Source: Methylophaga sp. OBS3 (GTDB lineage: Bacteria > Pseudomonadota > Gammaproteobacteria > Nitrosococcales > Methylophagaceae). From it: a DNA stretch of 64,000 bases. Below the pieces are notes generated by a model that was not told the DNA's origin, ran no database searches, and saw only the letters and a list, made by a program, of their open reading frames with translations. This document shows, piece after piece, positions 22,951 to 32,864 of the stretch (positions are counted from its first letter, which is position 1; every line of letters starts with the position of its first letter). The stretch spans positions 1 through 64,000 of the forward strand of contig NZ_JAPDMU010000006.1 of the NCBI RefSeq assembly GCF_026319325.1. Reading direction: 5' to 3'. The position numbers were made by a program, and so were the translations under genes.

Positions 22951-23780
22951 CGTCGTTGGTAAACAACGCCCTCGGGATAACGTTTGATTTCGAATGCGTC
23001 TGAATAGCCGCTAATCGTTTCTGATGCACCCAAGAATAAATAACCACCCGGGTTCAGGGCCTGCGCCATTCGGGTCAGGATGTCACTCTTTCGCTGAGCT
23101 GAAAAATAAATCAATACATTTCGGCAAAAAATCACATCAAAACGCCCCAGACCGGTATAGCTTTGTAATAAATTCTGTTCGCGAAATTGCACGCGCTGCT
23201 TAACGTCCTGACTAATTTCCCACTGCTCACCAACCGCTTTAAAAAACTGCTGTTTTCTAGCTAAAGATAGTCCACGATCCAGGGTATTGGTTTCGTATAA
23301 ACCAAGTCGCGCCATCGTCAACATTTTGGTGGAGATATCAGTCGCCACGATTTGCGAGCTGCTCAACTTACTTCCTGAATTTTTTCTCAGATATTCAGTG
23401 ATTAACATGCTAATCGTATATGGCTCTTGTCCAGAAGAACAAGCAGAAGACCAAATTCGACATGGCGCTTTCGTCGTTTGCTCAAGCTCAGCTAACATAT
23501 TTTTTTCAAGGATAAAGTACGGACTACCATCACGAAACCACGAGGTTTCATTGGTCGTCATAGCATCAATCACAGAATTACGCAGATGGGCAGGCGTACC
23601 CATCTGAATCGCCGTCAGCAATTCAGAAACGGAACCAATCTTTTCATCTCTAAGCAGCTTCGTTAAACGACTGATAATCAAATATTGCTTACCGTCACCC
23701 AGCAAGATACCGCAGGCCTGCTCGAGAAAAAGCCTGAATTTTTCGTAGTCAGATTGGCTGATGTCTTGCGATTGCAGCAT
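22947..23780 (-). CDS. cheR: CheR-family chemoreceptor glutamate methyltransferase
   Basis: A 277-aa CheR. The N-terminal helical domain (DYEKFRLFLEQACGILLGDGKQYLI) is followed by the SAM-dependent methyltransferase domain with TTNETSWFRD, WSSACSSGQEPYTI (SAM site), ATDIS and FDVIFCRNVLIYF, all diagnostic. It methylates MCP glutamates with SAM. The frame can open at a TTG 11 codons earlier; ATG 23778-23780 matches the family start. No other chemotaxis gene is nearby, so it is an orphan CheR here. Confidence 0.93.
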   Translation of the reverse strand: MLQSQDISQSDYEKFRLFLEQACGILLGDGKQYLIISRLTKLLRDEKIGSVSELLTAIQMGTPAHLRNSVIDAMTTNETSWFRDGSPYFILEKNMLAELEQTTKAPCRIWSSACSSGQEPYTISMLITEYLRKNSGSKLSSSQIVATDISTKMLTMARLGLYETNTLDRGLSLARKQQFFKAVGEQWEISQDVKQRVQFREQNLLQSYTGLGRFDVIFCRNVLIYFSAQRKSDILTRMAQALNPGGYLFLGASETISGYSDAFEIKRYPEGVVYQRR

Positions 23781-23883
23781 ACTCAGTACTTTGCGACCTC
23801 TTTTATTAAGCAACTTAATAGCTTTTAGCGTCTCAAGTCACTATTTATTTAATTATTCCGTCGCCGGCGGGTAGTATCAGCAT

Positions 23884-24741
23884 ATGAAAAATTCACCTAA
23901 ACGAAAACATATTCTTATCACAGGTTGCTCCAGCGGTATCGGTCTAGAGGCCGCCAAGTTATTGCATGACCGAGGTCACAAGGTCGTGGCAAGTGTGCGT
24001 AATGAAAAAGATATCAAGCAATTTAATGACTTAGGTATTCCTTGCGTCATACTTGATCTGGACTGTGATAACAGCATTCAACAAGGGCTTGAAGAAAGTC
24101 TAAGTCTGTTAGATGGTCGTATTGATGCGCTATTTAATAATGGTGCTTATGGGCAACCTGGCGCCGTTGAAGACCTGACAAGAGACGTTTTACAAGCCCA
24201 ATTCAATACCAACCTATTCGGCACCCAAGTGCTCACCAATGCCGTTATCAAAGTCATGCGTCAACAAGGTCATGGCAGAATCATCTATAACAGCTCAGTA
24301 CTCGGCTTAATTGCATTACCTTATCGCGGTGCATATAACGCCAGTAAATTTGCTTTAGAAGGCCTTGCCGATACCTTAAGACTAGAATTACGTGGCACAG
24401 GCATCGAAGTTAGCTTGATTGAACCTGGTCCTATTCTCAGTCAATTCCGTGCCAATGCTTTTGCTAAATATCAGCAAAATATTGATAAGACTAACAGTGC
24501 CCATCGGCAAATTTACCAAGCCATGGAAAATCGCTTAACCAAGTCTGGCCCAGCAGCGCCCTTTACGCTACCTGCGAGTGCCGTTGTCGATAAACTGATT
24601 CATGCAGTTGAAGCTAAACGCCCTCAACTAGGTTATTACGTGACATTCCCAACCTACTTGCTCGGCACTTTAAAACGGATATTACCCGGACGCGCTTTAG
24701 ACTGGGTATTGAAAAAAATCTCCCGTGGCGAGCAAAGTTAG
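23884..24741 (+). CDS. Short-chain dehydrogenase/reductase
   Basis: A 285-aa classical SDR with the NAD(P)-binding motif TGCSSGIG (residues 14-21), NNGAYG, the catalytic Ser in IIYNSSVLG and YNASK (Tyr/Lys pair). The C-terminal extension (FPTYLLGTLKRILPGRALDWVLKK) is amphipathic or hydrophobic and typical of SDRs acting on lipids or long-chain alcohols and aldehydes. Substrate is not identifiable. Monocistronic by position, between a divergent cheR and the GGDEF-EAL gene. Confidence 0.9.
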   Translation: MKNSPKRKHILITGCSSGIGLEAAKLLHDRGHKVVASVRNEKDIKQFNDLGIPCVILDLDCDNSIQQGLEESLSLLDGRIDALFNNGAYGQPGAVEDLTRDVLQAQFNTNLFGTQVLTNAVIKVMRQQGHGRIIYNSSVLGLIALPYRGAYNASKFALEGLADTLRLELRGTGIEVSLIEPGPILSQFRANAFAKYQQNIDKTNSAHRQIYQAMENRLTKSGPAAPFTLPASAVVDKLIHAVEAKRPQLGYYVTFPTYLLGTLKRILPGRALDWVLKKISRGEQS

Positions 24742-24755
24742 GGTGATAGCGATAC

Positions 24756-24796
24756 TTGCTGAACAAGGCTTTTATGCCATAATCGCCGTTCAGCAA
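24756..24796 (+). promoter_or_regulatory. Promoter and inverted repeat upstream of GGDEF-EAL gene
   Basis: TTGCTG (24756-24761), a 16-bp spacer and CATAAT (24778-24783) form a plausible sigma-70 promoter. A perfect 9-bp inverted repeat, TTGCTGAAC (24756-24764) and GTTCAGCAA (24788-24796), covers the -35 and the likely start site and ends just before the AAAGGGA ribosome site. It could be an operator or a leader hairpin. Confidence 0.4.
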
Positions 24797-24810
24797 AGGG
24801 ATCTGTGACC

Positions 24811-26946
24811 ATGGCCGGCATTTCACGCAATACACTTCACTGGCAATCAATTGCAAAAATCTTTATCGGTAGTTTGGTAAGCGGCTTATCTGTTTTATTT
24901 ATTGCTGCATGGTTGGTATACAGCAGTTTGGATAATGCTTTAACAGGTAGTGATATCGCCATCTATTTTGGCTTATGTGCCGCACTGCTCATCATTATCG
25001 CAGGACTATGGGCTATCTATGCCTACCACCGTTTAGCTAGACCATTAGAAGCGCTTGAACAAATCACTTCTGCCCTTCCCTTGCTCTCCGCCAAAAAATA
25101 TCAAGAAGCCAACGAGATATTTCAACGCCTTGAATCTGCAACAAAACATCAAGAAATCATTGATCTGCAACATGCGGGTCAGCAACTCACTGAGATGTTG
25201 GCACAATTAGATAGCAATATCGAACAGCGAAGTAAGCAAATCAATGCAAAGTCAGAAGAACTTCGTGTCGAGCGTGATTTCATCAAAAGTCTGATGGATA
25301 CGGCACAGCTTATTATTCTGACCGTAAATGAAAAATTCGAGATCACCTTATTTAATGAACATGGTGCCAAACTCACCGGCTTTCAGGAAGCTGAGCTTCT
25401 CAATACCGATGTCGCCAGAATGTTTCCGGCCGGCAATTGGACTGAAGCGCAGACTTGTTTTAACGAGTTATTAGCCGGCAATCTGCGTATTGCTCAGCAA
25501 GATGCCGAACTGGTTGATAAATATGGCGTCATCAAACAAATTTCTTGGCTACATTCACGCCTAGAAAATAATAATAACGATGCCGTGATCTTATCCGTGG
25601 GTTTAGATATGACCGCGAAAAGTGAGGCTGAAAAACGCGTTATCTGGATGGCCGAACATGATCCGCTTACAGATTTATGTAACCGCCGTAAATTTACCGA
25701 AGAGTTTGAAAAGTCTTTACGCACGGCAATTCGTTACCACCATAACAACACGCTGTTATATCTCGACTTAGATCAGTTTAAAGATATCAATGACACGAGC
25801 GGTCACAAAGCTGGCGATGAGCTGTTGGTGTTGGTTGGAAAAACACTCAAACGCGTCACGCGCTTCACTGACTTAGTTGCCCGACTGGGTGGTGACGAAT
25901 TTGCGATTTTGATGCCCGAAAGTGATGACGAAGGCGCACAAGTTTTAGCACATAAAATATTAAAAGAGTTGTCAACACTCCAGCTTGAATATGGGGCGGT
26001 ACGCCATAAAATTTCCGCCAGCATCGGTATTGTGCATTTCCCGCTACATGACGCCAGTATTCATGAGCTGCTGACCTATGCAGATTTGGCCATGTATCAA
26101 GCCAAACAAAATGGTAAAAGTGACTTTCACGTGTTTTCCGCCGATGACCAAACAAGGCAAGAACTGGAAAGCCGAGTGTACTGGAAACACCAAATTGAAG
26201 ATGCTTTGGAAAATCATAACTTCCTGTTGTATTTCCAACCCATTCTTGAGCTCAAATCCAATAATGTCGAGCACTATGAAGTCCTGATTCGTATGCATCA
26301 CCCGGAAACAGGTGATATCAGCTTGCCAGGAAAATTTATTGAAGTAGCTGAACAAGTCGGACTAATTCGCGAAATTGACCAGTGGGTCATCAATATCAGT
26401 ATTAAAAAGCTTGCTGAGCTCCATAAAAAAGGTATTAAAGCGCGCTTTTCTATCAACTTATCGGCTTCAATCATTGATGCGCCGATGCTGCTGCCATTAT
26501 TGAAAAAGCTGATTAAAAAGTATGAGATTGATCCGGCGACACTCATCTTTGAAGTCACTGAAACCGTTGCGGTTAGTAATCTGCAAAAAGCCAAAGCTAT
26601 GATGCTGGCGATTAAAGCGTTAGGCTGCCAATTCTCTTTGGATGACTTTGGTGTGGGGTTCTCATCATTCAACTACATGCGTGAGCTACCGGTCGATATC
26701 ATCAAAATTGATGGGATTTTTATCAAAGACTTGGATAAGAATGCTGACGATCAATTATTCGTCAAAGCATTGGTGGATGTCGCTAAAGGCTTAGGTCGTA
26801 AAACGATTGCAGAGTTTGTCGAAAACCACGCGGTTTTGACATTGTTGAGAACCTACGGAGTGGACTTTGCTCAGGGCTATTATGTCGGCAAACCAAGCCC
26901 GAAAATCTTGACTGATAGCGACTGGCATCCACCAGAAACACATTAA
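24811..26946 (+). CDS. Membrane GGDEF-EAL protein with PAS domain
   Basis: A 711-aa c-di-GMP turnover protein: two membrane helices (about 15-38 and 48-70), a helical linker, a PAS domain (about 155-268), GGDEF (about 275-440) and EAL (about 455-700). RLGGDEF is intact at 360-364, with the inhibitory-site RFTD five residues upstream, so the cyclase looks active and product-inhibited. The EAL signature reads EVL, but INLSAS, DDFGVGFSSF and KIDGIF are kept, so phosphodiesterase activity is plausible. Start is ATG 24811, spaced from AAAGGGA better than the GTG at 24805. A candidate regulator of the LapA-type adhesins, by inference. Confidence 0.94.
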   Translation: MAGISRNTLHWQSIAKIFIGSLVSGLSVLFIAAWLVYSSLDNALTGSDIAIYFGLCAALLIIIAGLWAIYAYHRLARPLEALEQITSALPLLSAKKYQEANEIFQRLESATKHQEIIDLQHAGQQLTEMLAQLDSNIEQRSKQINAKSEELRVERDFIKSLMDTAQLIILTVNEKFEITLFNEHGAKLTGFQEAELLNTDVARMFPAGNWTEAQTCFNELLAGNLRIAQQDAELVDKYGVIKQISWLHSRLENNNNDAVILSVGLDMTAKSEAEKRVIWMAEHDPLTDLCNRRKFTEEFEKSLRTAIRYHHNNTLLYLDLDQFKDINDTSGHKAGDELLVLVGKTLKRVTRFTDLVARLGGDEFAILMPESDDEGAQVLAHKILKELSTLQLEYGAVRHKISASIGIVHFPLHDASIHELLTYADLAMYQAKQNGKSDFHVFSADDQTRQELESRVYWKHQIEDALENHNFLLYFQPILELKSNNVEHYEVLIRMHHPETGDISLPGKFIEVAEQVGLIREIDQWVINISIKKLAELHKKGIKARFSINLSASIIDAPMLLPLLKKLIKKYEIDPATLIFEVTETVAVSNLQKAKAMMLAIKALGCQFSLDDFGVGFSSFNYMRELPVDIIKIDGIFIKDLDKNADDQLFVKALVDVAKGLGRKTIAEFVENHAVLTLLRTYGVDFAQGYYVGKPSPKILTDSDWHPPETH

Positions 26947-26957
26947 TGATGAGGTAA

Positions 26958-26987
26958 AAGTGCACTTCCCGTAAGGGAAATGCACTT
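26958..26987. terminator. Bidirectional terminator between GGDEF-EAL gene and focA
   Basis: A 13-bp stem, AAGTGCACTTCCC (26958-26970) and GGGAAATGCACTT (26975-26987), with one mismatch and a GTAA loop, flanked by T-rich sequence. It lies between the convergent stops of the GGDEF-EAL and focA genes. Confidence 0.75.
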
Positions 26988-26996
26988 ATTTTATGT

Positions 26997-27851
26997 TTAT
27001 TTAGTGGTTTCAGGTCGGTTGTATACGTAAACCAAGTAATACGCCATGGCGACAAAACCCGCACCACCGACGATATTACCTAGTGTTACTGGAATGATAT
27101 TACCCAGCAAACCACCGAAATCTAACGCCTGTAATTGCTCCGGGGTAAAATGACTTGCCGCAACAATAGCTTCATCAGCAGCGGCAATCATGGCAATTGG
27201 AATCATGTACATATTGGCAACACAGTGCTCAAAGCCCATCGCAACGAAGCCTGAGATAGGGAAAAGCACCGCCATCACTTTATCTGTGACTGAACGTGAT
27301 GCGTAAACCATCCAGCTACCTAAACAAACCAAGACATTACAGAACAAGCCACGAACAAAAGCCTCTGTTGTCGTGAGCTCAACTTTGCCAAGACCCGTTT
27401 TTAGCGCTGTCGCCCCAACGCCGTAGTGCGCATTATCAAGATATCCCGATAAATAAACGAGGTAGACCGTTACCAGCGCGCCAATCAGGTTGCCCATGTA
27501 AACGATACCCCAGTTACGCATCAGGCCTTTAAAACTGACTTGCCCTTTGGCATATGCCATCACCACTAAGGTATTACCAGTGAATAATTCCGCCCCCGCA
27601 ATCACGACCAGAATAAAACCTAAGGCAAACACTAAACCGCCAAGCAACCTTGCCATACCATAAGCGGTACCCGCGTCGGTCATAACGACTGTGTAATACA
27701 TTGCTGCAAAAGAAATAAAAGCGCCGGCCATTAATGAAAGAATGACTAACGGAATAATCGACATATTGGCTTTATCGACACCAACTGTTTTGACTTTTTC
27801 CGCGACTTCCGCAGGCGTAAAGGCATCGACAAACTTGCCGAACTCAGACAT
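26997..27851 (-). CDS. focA: Formate/nitrite channel FocA/NirC family
   Basis: A 284-aa FNT-family pentameric channel with about six helices. Family marks are AGAFISFAAMYYTVV, AELFTGNTLVVMAYAKGQ (central loop), LGSWMVYASRSVTDK, GFEHCVANMYMIPIA (conserved His region) and GNIVGGAGFVAMAYY. It carries formate or nitrite across the inner membrane. The start is set at ATG 27849-27851 (MSEFGKF); the frame extends 25 codons upstream without family similarity. Stands alone between terminator-like hairpins. In a methylotroph it could export formate formed from C1 oxidation, which is speculative. Confidence 0.92.
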   Translation of the reverse strand: MSEFGKFVDAFTPAEVAEKVKTVGVDKANMSIIPLVILSLMAGAFISFAAMYYTVVMTDAGTAYGMARLLGGLVFALGFILVVIAGAELFTGNTLVVMAYAKGQVSFKGLMRNWGIVYMGNLIGALVTVYLVYLSGYLDNAHYGVGATALKTGLGKVELTTTEAFVRGLFCNVLVCLGSWMVYASRSVTDKVMAVLFPISGFVAMGFEHCVANMYMIPIAMIAAADEAIVAASHFTPEQLQALDFGGLLGNIIPVTLGNIVGGAGFVAMAYYLVYVYNRPETTK

Positions 27852-27930
27852 GTTAACGGTTCCCCGAGGCAGGAAAGAAAGCTGAGTATTATAGCAACGG
27901 CTAGTTAAATATGCATAACCTTGCAAGTAA

Positions 27931-27961
27931 CAGCCATCGCGTTAGGTTTGCCCGATGGCTG
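27931..27961 (-). terminator. Hairpin downstream of clpB, possible terminator
   Basis: A perfect 9-bp stem, CAGCCATCG (27931-27939) and CGATGGCTG (27953-27961), with a 13-nt loop, about 20 nt past the clpB stop. No clear U-tract follows on the minus strand, so intrinsic termination is uncertain. Confidence 0.4.
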
Positions 27962-27982
27962 CATCTCGCTGTTCAAACTCAC

Positions 27983-30568
27983 TTAATGTTTAACAGAAGT
28001 ACTAAACACCAAAGCTTCATCTTCAACATCAACATGAATTACCTGACCAGCCGTATATTTGCCTGCCAGTAATTCATGCGCCAGTTGGTTTTCAATTTCA
28101 TTCTGTATGACACGTTTCAGTGGTCGTGCACCGTAAACCGGATCAAAACCCGCCTCTGCGATGTGATCTAATGCAGCATCTGTTAATTCCAACGCCAAAT
28201 CCCGATCCGCCAATCGTTGGCGTAAATGTGCCAACTGAATATCCGTGATTGTGCGGATTTGTTGTTTTTGCAGCGGATGGAAGACCACCACATCATCAAC
28301 CCGGTTAATAAACTCAGGGCGAAAATGTTGACCGACAATCTCCATCACCGCATTTTTCATGACGTCGTATTGCTCTTCACCCGCCATTTCCTGAATCACA
28401 TTTGACCCCAGATTAGATGTCATCACCACGACCGTATTCCGGAAATCCACTGTGCGTCCCTGACCATCAGTCAAACGGCCATCATCAAGTACCTGTAACA
28501 AAATATTGAATACATCCGGATGCGCTTTTTCGACTTCATCAAGCAAAATTACCGAGTACGGTTTACGGCGAACCGCTTCGGTCAGATAACCGCCTTCTTC
28601 ATAACCGACATAACCCGGCGGTGCACCGACCAATCGTGCCACTGAGTGTTTTTCCATAAACTCAGACATATCAATTCGCACTAAGGCTTCTTCGGTATCA
28701 AATAAGAAACTGGCCAACGATTTACATAACTCGGTTTTACCAACACCCGTTGGCCCCAAGAATAAAAACGAACCGTTTGGTCGATTAGGATCTGACAACC
28801 CTGCCCGACTACGACGAATCGCATTAGCTACCGCATTAACCGCTTCATCTTGGCCAACAACACGCTCATGTAATGCTTCGTCCATTTTCAGTAGTTTGTC
28901 GCGTTCGCCTTCAAGCATTTTGGACACAGGAATCCCCGTCCACTTAGAAACTACCTCGGCGATTTCTTCTTCACCCACTTTATTGCGTAGTAGTTTGAAC
29001 TCAACCTGTTCGGCGGCATTGGCTGCAGCGAGCTGTTTTTCCAACTCTGGAATACGACCGTATTGCAGCTCTGACATTTTCTCCAGATTGCCATTACGAT
29101 TTGCCGCTTCTAATTCTAACTTGGCTTTTTCCAACGCCTCTTTGATGTGTTGGCTGCCATGTAATGCAGCTTTTTCTGACTTCCAAACTTCTTCTAAGTC
29201 AGTATACTCACGCAGCAGTTTTTTCATTTCGGTTTCAAGTGTTTCTAACCGTTTTTTCGAGGCATCATCGCTTTCTTTTTGTAGCGCAACACGTTCGATT
29301 TTTAACTGAATCAAACGACGTTCCAGACGATCTAACACCTCTGGTTTAGAATCAATTTCCATCCGGATACGGCTTGCTGCTTCATCAATCAGATCAATCG
29401 CTTTATCCGGCAATTTACGATCAGTAATGTAGCGATGCGACAACGTGGCCGCCGCAACAATGGCAGGGTCAGTAATATCAACACCATGATGCACTTCATA
29501 ACGTTCGCTAAGACCACGCAAGATCGCAATCGTCGACTCAACAGTCGGTTCACCAACCATGACTTTTTGGAAACGACGCTCTAAAGCAGCATCTTTCTCA
29601 ACATACTGACGATATTCATCTAATGTTGTTGCCCCAATACAATGCAATTCGCCACGCGCTAAAGCAGGTTTAAGCATATTGCCAGCATCCATCGCACCGT
29701 CCGCTTTACCCGCGCCAACCATAGTGTGGATTTCATCAATAAACAGAATGATTGAACCTTCTTGTTTAGCCAGATCATTCAGTACGGCTTTGAGGCGTTC
29801 TTCAAACTCACCACGGAATTTGGCACCGGCAATAAGGGCGCCCATATCCAGAGACAATACGCGTTTATGTTTCATGCCTTCTGGCACTTCACCATTCACG
29901 ATGCGTTGCGCCAAGCCCTCCACAATCGCGGTTTTACCCACACCTGGCTCACCAATTAACACCGGGTTATTTTTGGTACGGCGTTGTAAAACCTGAATGG
30001 TGCGACGAATTTCATCATCTCGGCCAATTACTGGATCCAGTTTGCCGCTCTCTGCGCGAGCCGTTAAATCAATGGTGTATTTTTCCAATGCTTGGCGCTG
30101 CTCCTCAGCATTTTGATCGGTCACTCGCTCACCGCCACGAATTTTATCAATCGCTGCATTTAAGCTGGTTTTACTGGCGCCATGTTGACGCAGTAACTCA
30201 CCGGTCTGATTTTTGTCATCAACTGCCGCTAAAACAAACAATTCACTGGAAATGTATTGATCCTGACGTTGTTGTGCCAACTTGTCAGTCTGATTCAACA
30301 AACGATTTAAGTCTTGGGAAATGTGGATATCACCATTACCGCCCTCAACCTGTGACAAACGGTTTAGCTGGTTATCCAGATCGGCTTGATAACTGACGAC
30401 ATTCACACCACTTTGCGCCAATAAAGGTTTGACCGAGCCACCTTGCTGTTTCAGTAAGGCAAGCATCAGATGCACTGGCTCAATAAATTGGTGATCTTTC
30501 CCTACCGCCAGACTTTGTGCTGCGCCTAAGGCTTCCTGAAATTTACTGGTCAACTTGTCGATTTGCAT
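27983..30568 (-). CDS. clpB: ATP-dependent disaggregase ClpB
   Basis: An 861-aa Hsp100 chaperone of full family length. It has an N-domain (1-145), AAA-1 with Walker A GEPGVGKT and sensor/[13 protein letters not shown], a ClpB-specific coiled-coil middle domain (about 405-525, [14 protein letters not shown]), then AAA-2 with [17 protein letters not shown] pore loop and [10 protein letters not shown]. Its C-terminal small domain has [10 protein letters not shown]. With DnaK it extracts proteins from aggregates. ATG start after AGGGA. It has its own sigma-32-like promoter. Confidence 0.98.
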   Translation of the reverse strand: MQIDKLTSKFQEALGAAQSLAVGKDHQFIEPVHLMLALLKQQGGSVKPLLAQSGVNVVSYQADLDNQLNRLSQVEGGNGDIHISQDLNRLLNQTDKLAQQRQDQYISSELFVLAAVDDKNQTGELLRQHGASKTSLNAAIDKIRGGERVTDQNAEEQRQALEKYTIDLTARAESGKLDPVIGRDDEIRRTIQVLQRRTKNNPVLIGEPGVGKTAIVEGLAQRIVNGEVPEGMKHKRVLSLDMGALIAGAKFRGEFEERLKAVLNDLAKQEGSIILFIDEIHTMVGAGKADGAMDAGNMLKPALARGELHCIGATTLDEYRQYVEKDAALERRFQKVMVGEPTVESTIAILRGLSERYEVHHGVDITDPAIVAAATLSHRYITDRKLPDKAIDLIDEAASRIRMEIDSKPEVLDRLERRLIQLKIERVALQKESDDASKKRLETLETEMKKLLREYTDLEEVWKSEKAALHGSQHIKEALEKAKLELEAANRNGNLEKMSELQYGRIPELEKQLAAANAAEQVEFKLLRNKVGEEEIAEVVSKWTGIPVSKMLEGERDKLLKMDEALHERVVGQDEAVNAVANAIRRSRAGLSDPNRPNGSFLFLGPTGVGKTELCKSLASFLFDTEEALVRIDMSEFMEKHSVARLVGAPPGYVGYEEGGYLTEAVRRKPYSVILLDEVEKAHPDVFNILLQVLDDGRLTDGQGRTVDFRNTVVVMTSNLGSNVIQEMAGEEQYDVMKNAVMEIVGQHFRPEFINRVDDVVVFHPLQKQQIRTITDIQLAHLRQRLADRDLALELTDAALDHIAEAGFDPVYGARPLKRVIQNEIENQLAHELLAGKYTAGQVIHVDVEDEALVFSTSVKH

Positions 30569-30604
30569 GACTGAAAGTCCCTATAAAAACTAAGTTAATT
30601 AGCA

Positions 30605-30632
30605 AAATGGGGGAGCTGCTACCAAAATCAAG
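30605..30632 (-). promoter_or_regulatory. Sigma-32-type heat-shock promoter of clpB
   Basis: On the minus strand CTTGATT (30626-30632) and CCCCATTT (30605-30612) are 13 bp apart, close to the RpoH consensus CTTGAAA / CCCCATnT. The predicted start is about 30 nt before the clpB ATG. This is the expected control for a ClpB gene. Confidence 0.8.
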
Positions 30633-30650
30633 AGGAAGATTTATTTTTGT

Positions 30651-31325
30651 TTAATGACGGGCATTGTCCGTGTTTTCAATCACTTGTTGGACATGACTTA
30701 AACACTCATCTAAAGATGCCGTATTAACCTGTATCGGCTGTGCCACGGTCAATTGCACATGACTTGGAATAAATGGTGCGGTTATCACATTTCCCGGCGC
30801 ACCAACGCCATCAATTCTGACTGGAATAACAGGCGACTCTGTCCAAGCGGCTAAACGAGCAAAGCCTGCTTTAAGTTTTCTGGGTGGATCGCTATCTAGG
30901 TGAATTTTACCATGTGGAAATAAGGCTATCACCTCTCCCTGTTGCAGGGCTTTTAATGCTTGGCGAAGTGATTTTTCGGGTCGCCCATCTCGGTCAACCG
31001 GAATACAACCTGCGGCTTTAAACAACCATCGCAGACCAAAGCGTTGGTATTCTTCGCGAGCGATAAGAAAACGAAGTGGTCGCTTACTTGCGGCGATTAA
31101 CAATAAGGGGTCAACACCTGACACATGATTGGCAACCACGATAGCAGCGCCAGATTCTGGCAAAGCAATTTGCTGTTTACCTAATCGATGCAGACCACGA
31201 CACAAAATTCGTGTCCAACCATCGAGCCAATTTACATGTGGCCCGCCCCAATTTGCTTTAGCAGTGAGCAGCCCAATTATCCAAATACTCATTAGTGGTA
31301 ATAGCCACCAAAGAAATGTGGTCAT
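30651..31325 (-). CDS. 1-acylglycerol-3-phosphate O-acyltransferase family (PlsC-like)
   Basis: A 224-aa acyltransferase with an N-terminal membrane helix (TTFLWWLLPLMSIWIIGLL), the catalytic HX4D in NHVSGVD (near residue 67), the VDRDGRPE block and FPHGKIH, equivalent to the EGTRS region of PlsC. It would acylate lysophosphatidic acid or a related acceptor at the inner membrane. ATGA overlap with yciO shows operon linkage (rnm-yciO-plsC). Other acyltransferase specificities cannot be excluded. Confidence 0.85.
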   Translation of the reverse strand: MTTFLWWLLPLMSIWIIGLLTAKANWGGPHVNWLDGWTRILCRGLHRLGKQQIALPESGAAIVVANHVSGVDPLLLIAASKRPLRFLIAREEYQRFGLRWLFKAAGCIPVDRDGRPEKSLRQALKALQQGEVIALFPHGKIHLDSDPPRKLKAGFARLAAWTESPVIPVRIDGVGAPGNVITAPFIPSHVQLTVAQPIQVNTASLDECLSHVQQVIENTDNARH

Positions 31326-31948
31326 GCCACCTCAAATGGTGCGGTATCACCGCCGCCACTACGAATAATTTCAGGTACATCATCGATAAACTCAACAACG
31401 GTAGTTGGCGTTGCACCGCAAGCGCCACCATCGATGATTAAATCTACATGTTTACCAATAGCATCAACAATATCTTCTGCCTCAGTCATCGGCATATCAT
31501 CGCCTGGCAAAATTAATGTCGAACTCATCAATGGCTCATTGAGTGTTTCCAGCAACGCCAAAGCAATATTGTTAGTTGGGATGCGTAAACCAATGGTTTT
31601 ACGCTTGGCATGTTGCAGGCGACGCGGCACTTCTTTGGTCGCTGGCAAAATAAATGTGTAAGGCCCCGGTGTATGCGCTTTCAGCATACGAAACACTGAG
31701 TTGTTCACTTTTGCATAAAGCGATAGCTCAGAAAGATCACGGCAGACCAAGGTGAAGTTATGGTCGTCATCCAGCTGTCGAATGCGACGAATCCGTTCCA
31801 TGGCGTTTTTATCACCAAGATAACAACCCAAGGCATAACCTGAGTCCGTTGGGTACACCACCAGACCACCGCGCTGAATAATGTCGCAAGCTTGTTTAAT
31901 TAACCGTGGTTGTGGGTTATCAGGGTGGATTTGAAAAAACTGACTCAT
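31322..31948 (-). CDS. yciO: YciO/YrdC/Sua5-family protein
   Basis: A 208-aa YrdC-fold protein: GGLVVYPTDSGYALGC, RIRQLDDDHNFTLVCRDLSELS, PGPYTFILPATKEVPRR and TIGLRIPTNNIAL. These are the YciO-type variants of the L-threonylcarbamoyladenylate synthase motifs. YciO proteins resemble TsaC, which activates threonine for t6A tRNA modification, but their own role is less clear. ATGA overlaps on both sides (rnm upstream, plsC downstream). Confidence 0.9.
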   Translation of the reverse strand: MSQFFQIHPDNPQPRLIKQACDIIQRGGLVVYPTDSGYALGCYLGDKNAMERIRRIRQLDDDHNFTLVCRDLSELSLYAKVNNSVFRMLKAHTPGPYTFILPATKEVPRRLQHAKRKTIGLRIPTNNIALALLETLNEPLMSSTLILPGDDMPMTEAEDIVDAIGKHVDLIIDGGACGATPTTVVEFIDDVPEIIRSGGGDTAPFEVA

Positions 31949-32811
31949 GCAAATTTCCGTTCATCAGACTGCGGCCATGTCGACCAAATCGGCGTCACAT
32001 GCGCCGGCAAAGGCGTAATTTTGCCTAACTCTGTCCAAGTTTGCTCAGGACTATGAAAATCACTGCCAGAAGATGCCAATAATTCAAACTTATCGGCAAG
32101 TGCAGCCAAATGTCTGACTTCATCACCATGCTGCACACCTGAGCAGACTTCAAAGCCAACGCCGCCCAATTCTTTAAACTCAGCGATAAGTCGGCGTAGC
32201 TTAGTCGCTGTCATTTTGTATCTGGCTGGATGGGCGATAACGGCCTGACCACCAGCCGCATGAATCCAGCCGAGCGCATCCTCAAGCGTTGCCCATTCGC
32301 CGGGAACATAACCGGGTTTATTTCTGACCAGATATTTTTTAAAGACTTCTCGGGTATCTTTAGCGTGTCCTGCTTCGACCAGAAATTGCGCGAAGTGCAT
32401 ACGTCCCAACATGGTTTCCGAAGCATATTTGCTTGCACCTTCATAAGCCCCCGCAATACCGGCTTTTGCTAAACGATTTCCAATTTCGACAGCACGACCA
32501 GAGCGATAATCTCTTAAGGCCGATAAGCCGTTTTGCAACTGGACATTATTGATATCAATATTTAGGCCAACAATGTGTAAGGTGTTAGCACCCCATGTGA
32601 CGGATATTTCAACACCAGCAACACAGGTGATTGGCAAACTTTCAGCAGCTTGCTGCGCTGCAGTAATACCTTCTGTACCATCGTGATCGGTCAGCGCCAA
32701 TACATCGACACCTTTTTCAACGGCGCGCGCGATCAACGCCTCAGGTGGCAGTGCACCATCAGAAACATTTGAGTGGCAATGTAAGTCGTAGACAAGTGGT
32801 TGTTGCGTCAT
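31945..32811 (-). CDS. rnm: PHP-domain phosphoesterase, RNase AM (YciV/TrpH family)
   Basis: A 288-aa PHP phosphoesterase. The metal motif DLHCHSNVSDG lies at the N-terminus, followed by LALTDHDGTEG, GVEIS, IAHPARY and the C-terminal SGSDFHSPEQ. E. coli RNase AM (YciV) of this family trims 5' ends of rRNA precursors and degrades 3',5'-bisphosphonucleotides. The frame extends to 32865, but that would run into the divergent yciB start; ATG 32809-32811 fits the family start. Confidence 0.9.
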   Translation of the reverse strand: MTQQPLVYDLHCHSNVSDGALPPEALIARAVEKGVDVLALTDHDGTEGITAAQQAAESLPITCVAGVEISVTWGANTLHIVGLNIDINNVQLQNGLSALRDYRSGRAVEIGNRLAKAGIAGAYEGASKYASETMLGRMHFAQFLVEAGHAKDTREVFKKYLVRNKPGYVPGEWATLEDALGWIHAAGGQAVIAHPARYKMTATKLRRLIAEFKELGGVGFEVCSGVQHGDEVRHLAALADKFELLASSGSDFHSPEQTWTELGKITPLPAHVTPIWSTWPQSDERKFA

Positions 32812-32864
32812 AAGTTTTGATTTTACGTTAGAATACCGACTCACGCAGGTTTTGAAGATAAACA

